DNA from: Litoditis marina
Lineage: Eukaryota; Nematoda; Chromadorea; Rhabditida; Rhabditidae
Length of the DNA stretch: 64,000 nucleotides
Assembly (NCBI GenBank): GCA_964036275.1
Contig: OZ038440.1
Coordinates: 6,051,690 to 6,115,689 of the forward strand
Direction of reading: 5' to 3'
Shown here piece by piece: positions 33,301-44,275 of this stretch. Position 1 is the stretch's first letter, and each line of letters begins with the position of its first letter. The notes below the pieces were generated by a model. The model saw only the letters and a program-made list of their open reading frames with translations. It did not search any database and was not told the origin of the DNA. Both the position numbers and the translations under genes were made by a program.

Positions 33301-35938
33301 AGAATTCTTAACCCTAAAAAGTCAAATCTAGAGATCTGAGGTATATGTTCCATTCAGTTCTTTCATCTAGCGTAAAGATATTGGAACGTTGAATTTATAT
33401 TTAGGGTTGGCTTAAGATTGCTAACGAATGCAGTACGAAAATCGTAGTTTGATCCTAATGTTTCGTAGTCATGATTCGTGAACTGTGATGTGCATGCAGA
33501 TCAAACTACAACTCTAATATGACCATCACCTACTCAAAACGAAGCGCCACTTTTCCGCATTTGGCCAGCTACAAAGACGAGAGAGCATACAGGTCGCAGA
33601 CATGCTCAGATACTCTGCGGCTCTCTGATCTGCGCACTCTCGTTGAGGCCGCTACAAAAAGTGGCTGGACAATTATCATGGAAATTGTATGAGTATAGAT
33701 GTACCTTGTAGCATAGAAGCAAGAGAATAGCTTCCAAACTCTGCTTTCCACGGTCCACATAGTCTCCTAGGAACAAATAGTTGGCCGCTGGCGGAAAGCC
33801 ACCCTGAAAGTAGAAAAGTATAGATGTTCAACTATAAATATAGTAGTATGTGTGTACAAGGTGTACGAGAGATAGTAGAAAAGATTAAAAACCAGCGCTT
33901 CAGATTTTCCGGTTATTCACCCAATTTTTTCACCAAGTGGGGAGAAAGAAGCAGTTATAGTTTCGCGGTACAGATCTATGTATTGATGTGTAAGCTGGCG
34001 ACCATCCGACTGTGAATATTGCGAACATGATAAAATTGGTACGATCTGGTCACCTGTGAGCCTAAATATCAAATTCGTACTGTCAAAGTAGTGGCTAGCA
34101 TATTACTACTAAACTATCACTGAACTATCGTTGATAAATTTTACTGCTAGTAGTTTACTAAATTATCGATAGTGGCCAAATTCCTATGAGTAGTACCAGA
34201 AGTTGGGAAAATTGAAGTATCGCCCCCCACTTTAGTTGAGTCCCCCACCCCCCGTAGCACTTCAACCCCCCACCCAAGCTAAAACCTGAAAATCTAGGAG
34301 AGGGGGGGTCAAAAATCAACTTCGACATTTACTGTTTACCCCCCACCTGGGTCGGCGGGGGGTAGAATTTCAATGGTGGGGGGTCAAACTTCAACGAGTG
34401 GGGGGCTGAACTTCAGTACCGGAAATGTTTACTTTTTACCCCCCCCCCCCCTCAAACTTTTGTATTGCGAGTGATAAATTGAATTATCACCCCCGGTGGG
34501 GGGGGGTCAAACTACAATTCCCCAAACGCAATACCAATTCAGAAAGGTGGGGGGTAAAAAGTCAATGTTCCCCCAGAAGTTTCCTGGAAACCATTTCGAA
34601 ATTTCCAGAATAGTTTAGAAAACACACAGGTTGGAATATGATCAGGATGTTTATTTAGACGGCCTCGAAACTGAAAAAAAAACGAAAAAGAAATCTCACC
34701 ATCTGGAACAATCTAAGTACGTCTCCGTACTGTCCGTGGGTGTCACCGCACACTTTAACCGGGGGATTTATTTCGATCAAAACGGGCTGCGACTTGAAGA
34801 TTTCTCGGGCCATATCTGAAATGATTTGTGAATTAGGTTGAGAACCAACTGAGAACTTGAATTGGACCTAAACGCGGTTTTTATTTAAACCTGAGTAGCA
34901 CAACAAGCGTGAATACGCGCCAAAAAAATCTTGTATAACCAAATGAGAACGTTGTTTGAGAAAGTTAGGAAATTGTAACTTGGATAAACACAATTAGACA
35001 TGGAATGGGACATGTTGATGTTCGAAGGTAGAAGTTAACTGAAAACTTGATCATAACCAACCAATTAGGGTTTCTATTTCCTCCGAGTTGATTGTTTTTG
35101 TGAGTCCTTTGTCTGGGAATCCCACACTCAGCAGACGTTGAACCATGTCGTTCACATCTAGTCCTGGAAAAAATCGATACAACTGAATAGAAACAGTTTT
35201 GATTAGGTTAATGTGCTCAGTAAGAGATGTACTCAAAACCGTTTCGACCCTGATTCAAGACGGTTTTGGGTTTTCTCAGAGGGTTGGGTCATCATCAGTT
35301 GAACCCCTCTGAGAAATAAATACTGCCTTCCACCATTTAACATGGCAAGGTGGAAACACGTATACCAGATTTCGAGCTTGAAATGTGCAATGAAGTTAGA
35401 GCAATGTTCATTTCTCTCAATTCTCCGCTAGAAGACGGTCAGTAAGTCTTTTCGTCCTGTTTTCATTTTCTCAGAGGGGTTCAACTGATGATGACCCAAC
35501 CCTCTGAGAAAACCCAAAACCGTCTTGAATCAGGGTCGAAACGGTTTTGAGTACATCTCTTACTGAACACATTAACCTAATCATACCACCATCCAAAAGT
35601 CCTTGTGACACAATTATATTTTGTTCAAATAAAATAACCTAGTAGAAACAGTTTTACTTGTAAAATGAAATCAATGTGAAAAAAAGTTCCTGTGACACAT
35701 TGAATAAACTATATTCACTAGAAAAAAAACAATCGAAAGTTTTCCTGCAACGAATCGGGATAAAAATTACAAGTACTATAGAATCAGACAAAATCAGAAT
35801 GTCTTCCTTTCATCAGGTGAAATCAGGCAGTATCATTAATTTTCTGAGTAAACTAAATGTAGTGGGAAACCGAAGTGTGAGAGAACCAAATGAAAAAGTA
35901 CATCATTTAAATTCACCTAATGGCCGAGTAGAAGTCAT
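30357..35938 (-). CDS. PP1-type serine/threonine protein phosphatase catalytic subunit
   Basis: Eleven exons (minus): 35938-35917, 35163-35062, 34815-34700, 33803-33705, 33212-33084, 32699-32587, 32300-32222, 31501-31424, 31130-31068, 30745-30668, 30455-30357; 978 nt with stop, 325 residues, the usual PP1 length. All metal-site motifs are present: GDTHG (D66, H68), GDYVDRG (D94), RGNHE (N126, H127), MHGGLSP (H176), and [11 protein letters not shown] (H251). [12 protein letters not shown] is the loop that contacts microcystin-type inhibitors. Departures from canonical PP1 (GDTHG for GDIHG, APLYCGQ for APNYCGE, a short basic-free tail ending KTCGI) suggest one of the diverged nematode paralogues, many of them sperm-expressed; that is inference. 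Removes phosphate from Ser/Thr in partner-directed complexes. Minus-strand AATAAA at 30314-30319. Intron 1 holds a 370 bp foldback; intron 3 holds G/C tracts. Confidence 0.93.
31955..32165. repeat. GGTTACC-rich foldback in PP1 intron
   Basis: Repeated TAACC/GGTTA units in both orientations (ACGTAACCTAG, GGTAACCTAAAA, CGGTAACCGG, AGGTTACCTTGG, CAGGTTACCCC, AAGGTTACCTAAAAACCCGG). A related stretch is at 59130-59220 (GGTAACCTGAAGGTAACCAAAAACCC). Confidence 0.6.
34225..34560. repeat. G/C-tract array with TCAAACT/AACTTCAAC spacers in a PP1 intron
   Basis: At least ten runs of 5-10 G or C separated by CTTCAAC, TCAAAAATCAACTT, AATTTCAATGG, TCAAACTTCAACGAG and TCAAACTACAATT. Both strands carry G runs, so quadruplex formation is possible on either. 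It lies within the intron between PP1 exons 3 and 4. Confidence 0.85.
35209..35580. mobile_element. Family D foldback element, full copy (in PP1 intron 1)
   Basis: The left arm AGGTTAATGTGCTCAGTAAG...CTCAGAGGGTTGGGTCATCATCAG and the right arm CTGATGATGACCCAACCCTCTGAG...CTTACTGAACACATTAACCT are about 110 bases and almost perfectly complementary. A loop of about 150 bases separates them. The following TTTTGTTCAAATAAAATAACCT matches the flank of the short copy near 2170. Confidence 0.9.
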
Positions 35939-36185
35939 GATGTCGTGTAGCGAAGAGATGCCTGAAATCGATCACGAATGATATGACATCAAATTATAGA
36001 CTACAATCTTGCTCAATTTGGTGAAAAAAGATTATTCGGGGAAAATCACCTATCATAAATAGTATTTCTGTTTACTATATTTAGAGAAGAAAGGCCCAAT
36101 TGGACACAATTTGGAAAAATAACCAGCTGGATGAAGACTTGCAGTTTTGCCCAACTCAACAGTATGAAACCAACTTTAAATCTGA

Positions 36186-36270
36186 AAGCAGGACGATTGC
36201 TATTGAAAAAATGTACTGCAGGTCAAAGTACTCAAGCCTTGGGATTCGACCACATAATCGTTCTTCTTCA
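36186..36270. mobile_element. Family A MITE, partial copy 7
   Basis: GCAGGACGATTGC...ATTGAAAAAATGTACTGCAG...CCACATAATCGTTCTTCTTCA. Much of the left arm is deleted. Confidence 0.7.
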
Positions 36271-36836
36271 AGGTGGACTCTAAAATAACCCAACAAAAGA
36301 AAAACCATACGTTTGGAGCGGGCTCCAGAAAGCAGCCGTAGAGTAGACGATAGGTATTGCAAATGAATAGAAAAACGATTGGAACGTTTCCTCCTGGTAA
36401 AAAAACCGTGAAAACAAGTTAGCCCGCGTTAGCAGAGTGCGAATCTCGTACCAGGATAACAGGAAAGAAATCCTGGTTTCAGCGAACAGGTTCCTTGTTT
36501 TTCTCCTTCAGAAGTTTTCAGAGCAGACTTGAAAATATATTTCTGCGAAATAGTTGAGAACGAGTTTTTGTTTTCTTGAAATTTTCGCATAGACTTGATC
36601 TGAAAATACACCGGTAAGATGTACAGGAAGGAATTCCCGGTTAAAGAAAAAAACAACCAGAACTTCAGAAATCGTTTCAGCTTTCTCGAGAATTTTGTAA
36701 AGTTTAAGGATCTGGAAATTTGTGAGCAATACTGTTTTCTTGTTGGAAGAGAGGGCTGCTCAGCTGGGCACGACAGGGAATAAAAATCGAATCATCGATA
36801 TTTCCTTTCCGATAAAATTTACAGGAATGAAACAGC

Positions 36837-37939
36837 TTAGTTTTTGTTCAGAGGTCTGCAGACATTCCAAAACAGTTAATTACATTTTTCTTCAAAGTAC
36901 GTCGACCATTTTATTCGATATTTGCATGAATCACTGAGAGGGCAACACGTCTACAAGATACTAAGTTCACGTTCCAAGTAGAATTTATTGAGAGGAGTTA
37001 GAGGGCCCAACGTCTCGCAAAAATGGCTTCCGTGCGGGGCGGCGGCGGCGGCGGCGGCGCCGGCGACAAAAGTGTCCACCTCCTCAAATCTCGGCATAGT
37101 TTCGCACAAAACTAACTTATTTCCAAAATTTTTACATTATTGAAAAGCTCTAAAAAAGTTGAGGTATACGTATTTTTCAGGTATGTCTGAAATTTGAATA
37201 TTACGTGTGAGGGCCGAAAATGGTCTCGCAAAAAATCATGGATAGACCGGTTTCGTGAAAATAAAAATGAAAGAAGAGTTTAACGTGTAGTGAAAGACTT
37301 TTTCCAATGGAGATCTCATGAAAGGCGGGTACAGCTTGGTTTTCATTCCTATTCACATGTCTGAATGGCGGATTGGATAAAAGCTCTATTCACTCACGGC
37401 GATCGAAGGTTCGATTCCTGCCTGGAGCACAAAAGTTGCTCTCACTTGAACGAGGTTACAACTACGCCAATCGTTCTGAACTACGGCGCCGGTAAAAACT
37501 CCAATAGAGCCTCATGAAATTCCTTGTTTAGCTTATTGTTCAAAATATCTTTTTTATCAAAATGACCGTTACTTCGTAACTATAGAAAAAGAGTTCAATT
37601 AGTATAAAAAAACGGGTGTAAAGAAAGTAAAGATTAGTTTTGGATAATACGTGTACAAGAAATATGAAAGAAGTCCAATAAAAATATTTTGAGGAAAAGG
37701 CTAATCTCGCTTTTCTTGAAAAAAAAACAGAGTGTAAGCTAGATCATTGTGAGTCGCAGTCAGAAGTTTTCTTTTTGGTTACAAAAAACTCGGTATTCAT
37801 TTTTTTCTGAATTTTTTAACCGAGCGAGGTTAGCCTTTTCCTCAAAATATTTTTATTGGACTTCTTTCATATTTCTTGTACACGTATTATCCAAAACTAA
37901 TCTTTACTTTCTTTACACCCGTTTTTTTATACTAATTTA
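36837..37939. repeat. 1.1 kb interspersed repeat, copy 2
   Basis: Same order as 25222-26290, with a longer GGC tract (about 37036-37062, ending GGCGCCGGC), the same tRNA-like B box (GGTTCGATTCCTGCC, about 37410) and the same internal foldback (about 37600-37700 against 37838-37939). Differences are point changes and small indels. Confidence 0.85.
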
Positions 37940-38307
37940 TTTGTACTTTGTAGTCTAATGAGTAAGCGGTGTAGGTAGTTCAAACATTCAGTATACAATC
38001 CTTTGAGATTCGTTTGGCCATAGAATCCTGTAAAATAAAAGTTATTTTAATTTTACAAATTTATGTCAGTTATGCGTTCTATGCACCTATATTGTATTGG
38101 TAACGTTTGATTTTAAAACTCAGTATCCAAAGGCTGGTGCCGACTTCCCCATAAAACTTCACGTGTTTTCGGGCTAGTTTATTTACTTTGTTGAAAAAAA
38201 TTGTTGACTTCATTTTTGCTCCGAAACATAAGACATGATTTTCTCATTTTTCAAAAATAACATGCATTGCATATTATAAAGTTACGGTTCCCTTGATATG
38301 CAAATAT

Positions 38308-38449
38308 TTATCCAGTGACGGAAGTTGTTTTTGGCTTGGGACGACTCTTGCAAAAATGACCAGAGCGAAAACTCCCGCTTGGTTCCTGTAGGCTCCTACA
38401 ACCACCTGTAACCAGGACCTAGCCATGACCTAGCCATGTTGTCACAGCC
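38308..38449 (-). pseudogene. Degenerate copy of the Srg-type receptor's last exon
   Basis: On the minus strand GGCTGTGACAAC...GTAGGAGCCTACAGGAACCAAG...AAACAACTTCCGTCACTGGAT aligns with the last exon of the receptor at 49213-49390, which ends in a similar run to GTCACTGGAT and a stop. It has an internal deletion of about 36 bases and an in-frame TAG early on. The acceptor (TTTGCAG) is retained. Confidence 0.75.
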
Positions 38450-39504
38450 CTGCAAAAAAAATAAAATCATCATTAAAATGTGCAGTTTTGAAGGTTTTCT
38501 CGATGCTGCTGTAAATGTGCAGATGCTTTTTTTGTATTTTTTGTACTTCTCAAATAGTATTTAGTTCACTTTTTATTGCTGGTGACTTAATACTACCCCA
38601 ATTATCCCTCCATGTCATCGTTTTTCAAACATGTGGCCGTACTTTGTAAGTTGATAAGGTTCTCAGTAACTCTTTACTGAGTGAGCTTTCACTTTTTCAG
38701 CCTCATTGAATTACAGTCCTCTAATCCCTAATAGTATAACTGATATATACTAGAAGTAAATTGAATATACACGTAAAGTTAGAATTCTAATCAGGAATCG
38801 TGCACTTTGTCATTGCACGTTTCTGAGTTCTGCTGTGTTTAACATGTTTCACGTGACTGTGCGATTGACTGACAGTATAAACAGTCCCTGAAAACTTTAT
38901 TGGCAGCCTGTCAGAGTTCACTCTGGACAGGTGAGAACCATGATTACTACCGTATACTTGCACTTTTTTGCAACCCCTGATTCTTAAAGCGTATCTCGGA
39001 CGCATTGCTCAAAACACCTGTCTCATTTCAGAGAAACTTCCGTTTTATCGACTGCCAGCTAATTGGAATTTTCATTTGAGTCCAACACCACGGTCATTTT
39101 GAGGCTAATTTTCTCTGGAGGGCACAGAAAAGTTATACTAGAAGTTCATCGAATAGTCACGTAAAGTTAACATTCTAATGAGGCGTAGCGCACTTTGTCA
39201 TTGCACGTTTCTGAATTCTGCTGTGTTTGAAATGTTTTACGTGACTGTGCAATTGACTAAAAGTATATATACTCTGTTTTTACCACACTTTTTTACACTA
39301 TAAACATTGGAAATAATGTACTTCGAAATGTAAGAGTTTGTGGAAAACTGCAATGGTATTTCATGTACCCGTATCAATTATTGCAACCAGAAAGCAATTA
39401 CAACCTTTCTATTTTAGGAAGCTATGATTATTTGCTGGAACTATACTTCACAGCAGTTCACGTAGGAGTGATGCAGATTAACGACTGCATCATCACGTAG
39501 ATCA

Positions 39505-42500
39505 ATGTCACTCCACCAGTCGATAATCGATTGTCCTCAATTTGATCTTGAGCCGAGATTTTACATCAACTCCATGCACATATTGGCAGCAGTTTCAACT
39601 CCACTGAATATGTTTGTCGCTTTTATCATAATAAAACAGTCGACCGAAGCAATGTCTACTTACAAATGGTATCTTTTGACCTACCATTTCTGGGTATCAG
39701 TTATGGATGTTGTGCTCACTTCTGGAACGGTAAGTGACCACTGACCATCGTTTAACATGACGCTGTTGACTAGGAAGTAAACTTCAGAGTCGTAGTTTGG
39801 GGCACTATGCTGAGGTATAGGGGATGACCATATAGTCGTCGCCAAGGGAAAGGCGAGAGGGTACTGTATATCGCACTTTTCGCTGTGTACGCACACATGT
39901 CCTCGATTCCGAAGCTTGCCAGTTATCTGCTCTAATAGCGCAGCGACAGCTGCTACGAATCTTTTGCTCGCAGGTTCGATTCCGGCGAGCGACAGAAACC
40001 TATAAATTTGGCACTCACTATAGCTGAGTTGTAGTTTGATCTGAATACACGCCATTCTTGGACAATTGCCACCAAGAAGCAATATATACGTTTCTTTCCT
40101 CAGATACCGGTTGTGTTTTTCCCCTTTCTTGGTGGGTATCCCGCTGGATTTCTGCATTACTTGGGGGTTTCATCTCTGACGTTGACAAACTCTGTATTCT
40201 ATTTGATAGCCGCTGTACTCGCTGGTGTTGTACTGCTGTTCTTCTATCGGTGGCAGGCTGTTCTGCCTGAGGATAATATATTCAGAATGGGAAAACATAC
40301 TACCAGGTGTGTTTACCATTTCTACAACAACTGTTCCCAACAACGAAAGTTTTTGTTTGTTGAAAAAGATGACTACTGAGAGTGAGGGATAGAGAGAGAG
40401 AGAGAGAGAGAGAGAATGAGAGAGATACAGAGAGCTAGAGATAGCAAAGAGAGTAACACAGTTTATAGTTAACTACAATGTGTCAATTTCCTTTTTTCGG
40501 TCATTTCAGGACATTCCAAGTTGGCACGTATGTCTCAATCATTGGCCCAGCGTATTTGGTATCGTTTTTCACCAACGAGGACCAGGAACCGATCAAGAAA
40601 CAGTTGACGGTTTGTTATTTTCTCTAAAATAAAGAATTGCATCGTTTGGGTGATGGAGGTGATAAATATAGTAGTGTGTGTGTGTCTTTAATTGTTGTTT
40701 ATCTCATTTTTGAGATAGCGTTGGACAAATTTTACCTAGTTTCGAAATTGAAACCAAATTGTACCTTCAACTAATAGTTGAATTTCGCAGGTGTACACGT
40801 GTGCGATTCCCTTTCTCTCTATCGATGGACTGCATTTTTTCACCGACAAAATTGTGTCAAAAATTATTCCCCTCTACGTAATTCAAATTGTGTGTGGTAA
40901 GTCTTTGAAGGTGATCTGTGAACAGAATTGAAAGTTAATGCGGCTGAAAAGTACTCTATTCAGGTGGTCGCGGACCCCGAGCAACAAGATATATAGAGGT
41001 GATAAAATCTTAGTTGTAGATCAAGCTCGCACAGTTTATAATTTCGACCGAAAGGCAACGCGATCAACTACAAACTTAGCAGGATATGGCTCAAACACTG
41101 CATAGGATTCATAGTTTTTCTTCCCCAAAAATTAATCATGTTTTTCACCATGATGTTTTTTTTGCAGGAACCGGAATCTGTTTCGTATTTTTGTTCCACA
41201 CTCTCCATATTCTCAACAGCAACGCTGCTCATTTTTCGCCAGAAACACTCAAGTTACAAAAAAAGTTTATAGTGGCAGTGTGCTATAATGTGAGTTTTCG
41301 CTACCTTGTATATTCAAAATGAGCCGATTCAGCCAAAAAAAACCCACATACCACATCATGCACACTGATTTGAACTTTCGCTTAAGTTAGTTAGTCTGAA
41401 ACAAAACTTTTCAAAGATTTTTCCCCAATTAAAATGTTGCTGTGCAACTAAACGTTTGACGTAATTTTTTTTAAATTCGGTGTTGGAAAGATCATACTTA
41501 TTTAAATGTTTTTATTTATTCAATTGTATTCATTAACTTTCATGATTTCGAATTCACACTTAAAGAAGGACGATTATGTGGACAAATCTCAACGCTTCGG
41601 TCTTTTAAACTGGAATACATTTTTCAATTGCAATTCAAAGGACCGAGGCGTCGGGATTGCTGCACATAATCGTCCTGCTTCAATTAAGGTGGCGATTCCT
41701 CAGTTTGTACTGATTCTACCGGCTTTCTTTCTGCTTTCGCTGGCGACCAACGAAATATTTGGGGTCCAAAGTGAGTTGGTGAACTATTCGTTGATACTGT
41801 TGTTTTGAATATCAGACTGTGAAACTGAATTTAAAAAAAACTACTAAGGAGGAGATCAAAAACATGTGTTGCCTATATAAATTGATTCATGCGCGCAGTA
41901 ACTACTGAAACATGAGTTCTTCGGTACCTATAGTCGTTGCCAACGGAAAGGCGGGAGGGCACTGTATATCTCACTTTCCGATGTGTACGCACACATGTCT
42001 TCGATTTCCAAGCTTGATTGTTTTGTGCTCTGATAGCGCAGTGGTTAGCGACCTCTTACAAAACTATTGCTCGCAGGTTCGATTCCGGCGAGCGACAGAA
42101 ATTTATATACTTGGCACTCACTATAGCTGAAAACAAATCCGATTTGCCAACGATTTCGAAAACAAATTCAGTCTTTTGTTATTTGTTTGTATCCTTACTA
42201 CAAAACGTGTATTGTGCCTATAGAAAAAATTGTTAGTAACCAAACTGTTACAGACTACGGAACTTTGGACGGAAATGTAACTTTGCTAATATCTGTACTT
42301 TCGCAGGCGTAGGTAACATTGCATTGTTCATAATGTCTCTTCATGGAACGTGCAGTTCGATATGTATTTTGTGGGTAAATACTCCGTACAAAAACTATAT
42401 ATTGTCCTTAATTGGCAAAGGTGAGTTCATTATTCCTCAGATACAACAAATTTATAAAAAACAAAAAGTTGAAAATTGGAATGTTTGTAACACCGAAGGT

Positions 42501-43008
42501 TTGACGATGGTTATTCATGGTCACCCAATAGATAAATGTAATTTTTGTGAGCAACAAACCTATTTCCGCCACAACCAAAGTTCACTACATTGATGTATCT
42601 TTCTTATATTTACTATGTTCAAGTATGTTTGTCCTGAAACTGACACGTTTTCACTATAACCCTACCCAAAACTCTCGATTGGTTGCGAATCAGAGGTAAC
42701 CTGGTGATCACGAAGTGTATATGAAGAATAGAATAGAGTATAATACAATAAAATATTGCAATTCTTCATCACGGTTCCGGAAACCAATTTATTCTGTCAT
42801 TGAAGTAGGACGATTATGTGGACTAATCCCGAGGCATCGGTCCTTTAAACTGCGATCGAAAATGTATTGCAGTTCAAAGGACTGAAGCGTTGGGATTGGT
42901 CCACATAATCGTCCTTCTTTAAAGTAATTGTTTTCAGTTTACTCGAGACCGACACCTGTTCTCTCTATCGTGCAGTCCTCTACCATTCCCTCTAGTGGAA
43001 ATGAATGA
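39505..43008 (+). CDS. Serpentine chemoreceptor, class Srh (7TM)
   Basis: Eight exons: 39505-39729, 40104-40306, 40510-40609, 40791-40896, 41168-41289, 41689-41770, 42307-42420, 42938-43008; 1023 nt with stop, 340 residues, a normal Srh length. It starts MSLHQSIIDCPQF. TM1 (about 27-46), the intracellular MSTYKWYLLTYHFW stretch, PVVFFPFLGGYPAGFLHYLG at TM2/3, the RWQAVLPE loop, FSPETLKLQKKFIVA before TM6 and the tail PYKNYILSLIGKVYSRPTPV are Srh-like. Predicted chemosensory GPCR; ligand unknown. Two family A MITEs lie in introns 5 and 7; one abuts the exon 6 acceptor. SINE-like elements lie in introns 1 and 6. Confidence 0.93.
39831..40030 (+). mobile_element. tRNA-derived SINE-like element (srh intron 1)
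   Basis: TAGTCGTCGCCAAGGGAAAGG, GTACTGTATATCGCACTTTTCG, CTCTAATAGCGCAGC (box A degraded), CAGGTTCGATTCCGG (box B), tail AAATTTGGCACTCACTATAGCTG. Close to the copy at 41929. Confidence 0.75.
41560..41688. mobile_element. Family A MITE, copy 8 (srh intron 5, touching exon 6)
   Basis: CTTAAAGAAGGACGATTATGTGG on the left; CACATAATCGTCCTGCTTCAATTAAG on the right, directly followed by srh exon 6 (GTGGCGATTCC). The acceptor AG lies within or exactly at the element's end. Confidence 0.85.
41929..42125 (+). mobile_element. tRNA-derived SINE-like element (srh intron 6)
   Basis: TAGTCGTTGCCAACGGAAAGG, ACTGTATATCTCACTTTCCG, GATAGCGCAGTGGTTAGCG (box A), CAGGTTCGATTCCGG (box B), tail ACTTGGCACTCACTATAGC. 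The best preserved copy in the window. Confidence 0.78.
42800..42923. mobile_element. Family A MITE, copy 9 (srh intron 7)
   Basis: TTGAAGTAGGACGATTATGTGG...CCACATAATCGTCCTTCTTTAAAG. It ends 14 bases before the last srh exon, just ahead of its TTTTCAG acceptor. Confidence 0.85.
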
Positions 43009-44275
43009 TATAATGTTCTCCTCAGACAAATCTCAGCCAATGAGCCAGTTACATTTGTAGCTGGACGAGAGAGTGTGTAGGTCAGAGAGACGCAGACTGT
43101 CTCAGCATCTCTGCGGCCTCATTCACCTCCATGCTCTCTCCCTTGAGTAGTTTGCTAATTGCAGAAAATGGGCGCCAATCATTCTGAGCCCGTCTCAATG
43201 AAATATTGGCATGTTTCTTTCGTTATAGAAACCAAAACTTCGCTCGTAAACTACCTCTCACTGAATCTTTTTCGAACACTAATAAACTGAAAACAAGCCA
43301 TAGGATTCGTCAAACCGTTGTGGACACCGTACCATCGATTTTATATGGGGCGGGGTTTGGCCAGCGGTCAGTTCGTCTGCGTATCATTGATCTACTCACT
43401 CTCACAAGCCCCGCATCGCTCAATCAATTGAACCATTTGCTGTCTTTATGGGGAAAATGGCGACTATAACTTAAGTTGAATGATACCGTTTCCTGCTTTT
43501 CATTGTTGTTTTCGTCGTATCGAAGTAAGTAGTTTACGCAATACGAGCAGTAAAGATTGCAGTTTCTAAATCCAACCGAAAACCGAAATGAACAACTTTG
43601 AGAGAAAGACAGTGCTCGAAATCCGAACTGCGCCAGATTAGTTTTTGTTCATAGTTCTGCCCATCCCATGTTCCAATACAACTTATTGCTCATTTTTTGA
43701 AAATGTCACGACAATCTCTGTGATTTTCTTTCTGTGATTTATATTGCTATAAAAAGTGCGGAAACGACAGTAAATCTGTTTCAAACTTCTGTGTTTTAGT
43801 TTTATCTTGTTTTCGCTCTTTTGGGCGTTGAGAAAAATAGCGATATATTTACAGACCAGACTACAGACCATACTACAACACGTAACTTTTCTACCAAAGG
43901 GTGTTCTTTTTAAACAACACCAGACATTTTAAGGTTGTTAATCATGTTCAAAATTCCGGTTCTCCAGTTTTTTCAAACATTCATCAAATTTTCAAGTTTC
44001 CAGCTCAATGCGATTAGAATATGTTCAACTCGCGTTTTAAGTTGAACAACTCTACAGTTTAACTGTTGGTTCAGCATCTCAGTCTTTCATGTGTTCATAT
44101 GTATATGGACAAGGTTCGATTTGAAAAAAAATGCCAAAGATCGTATGAAGTGTCCTAAGACGTTTATTATGACATTTTTTCGCTTATGACTAATTGATCG
44201 CTATCAGTTTTTCAGTCCAGTAATGACCCAATAATTTTTTATCAGTACGGCTACATTCACTATTCATTGCCCAAA
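43009..44275. other. Intergenic between srh and kinase genes
   Basis: Includes a dispersed stretch GACGAGAGAGTGTGTAGGTC...CTCTGCGGCC (43058-43140), related to sequence at 33570-33650 and 48045-48120, and a short relative of the 1.1 kb repeat at 43637. The 87-codon frame at 43206-43469 has no splice context or family resemblance. Confidence 0.55.

Larger units (their letters stand above)
35939..39504. other. Intergenic; repeats and one receptor exon fragment
   Basis: Partial family A MITE (36186-36270), 1.1 kb repeat copy 2 (36837-37939), degenerate receptor exon (38308-38449) and two family B MITEs (38750-38880, 39133-39268). No intact gene seen. Confidence 0.6.

Noticed and set aside
39681..40157. 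158-codon minus-strand frame
   Set aside because: Lies over the SINE-like element and srh exons 1-2 on the other strand; composition is not protein-like.
43206..43469. 87-codon plus-strand frame as a gene
   Set aside because: No splice context, no recognised family, and part of it resembles the dispersed sequence at 48,480-48,570 in inverse orientation.
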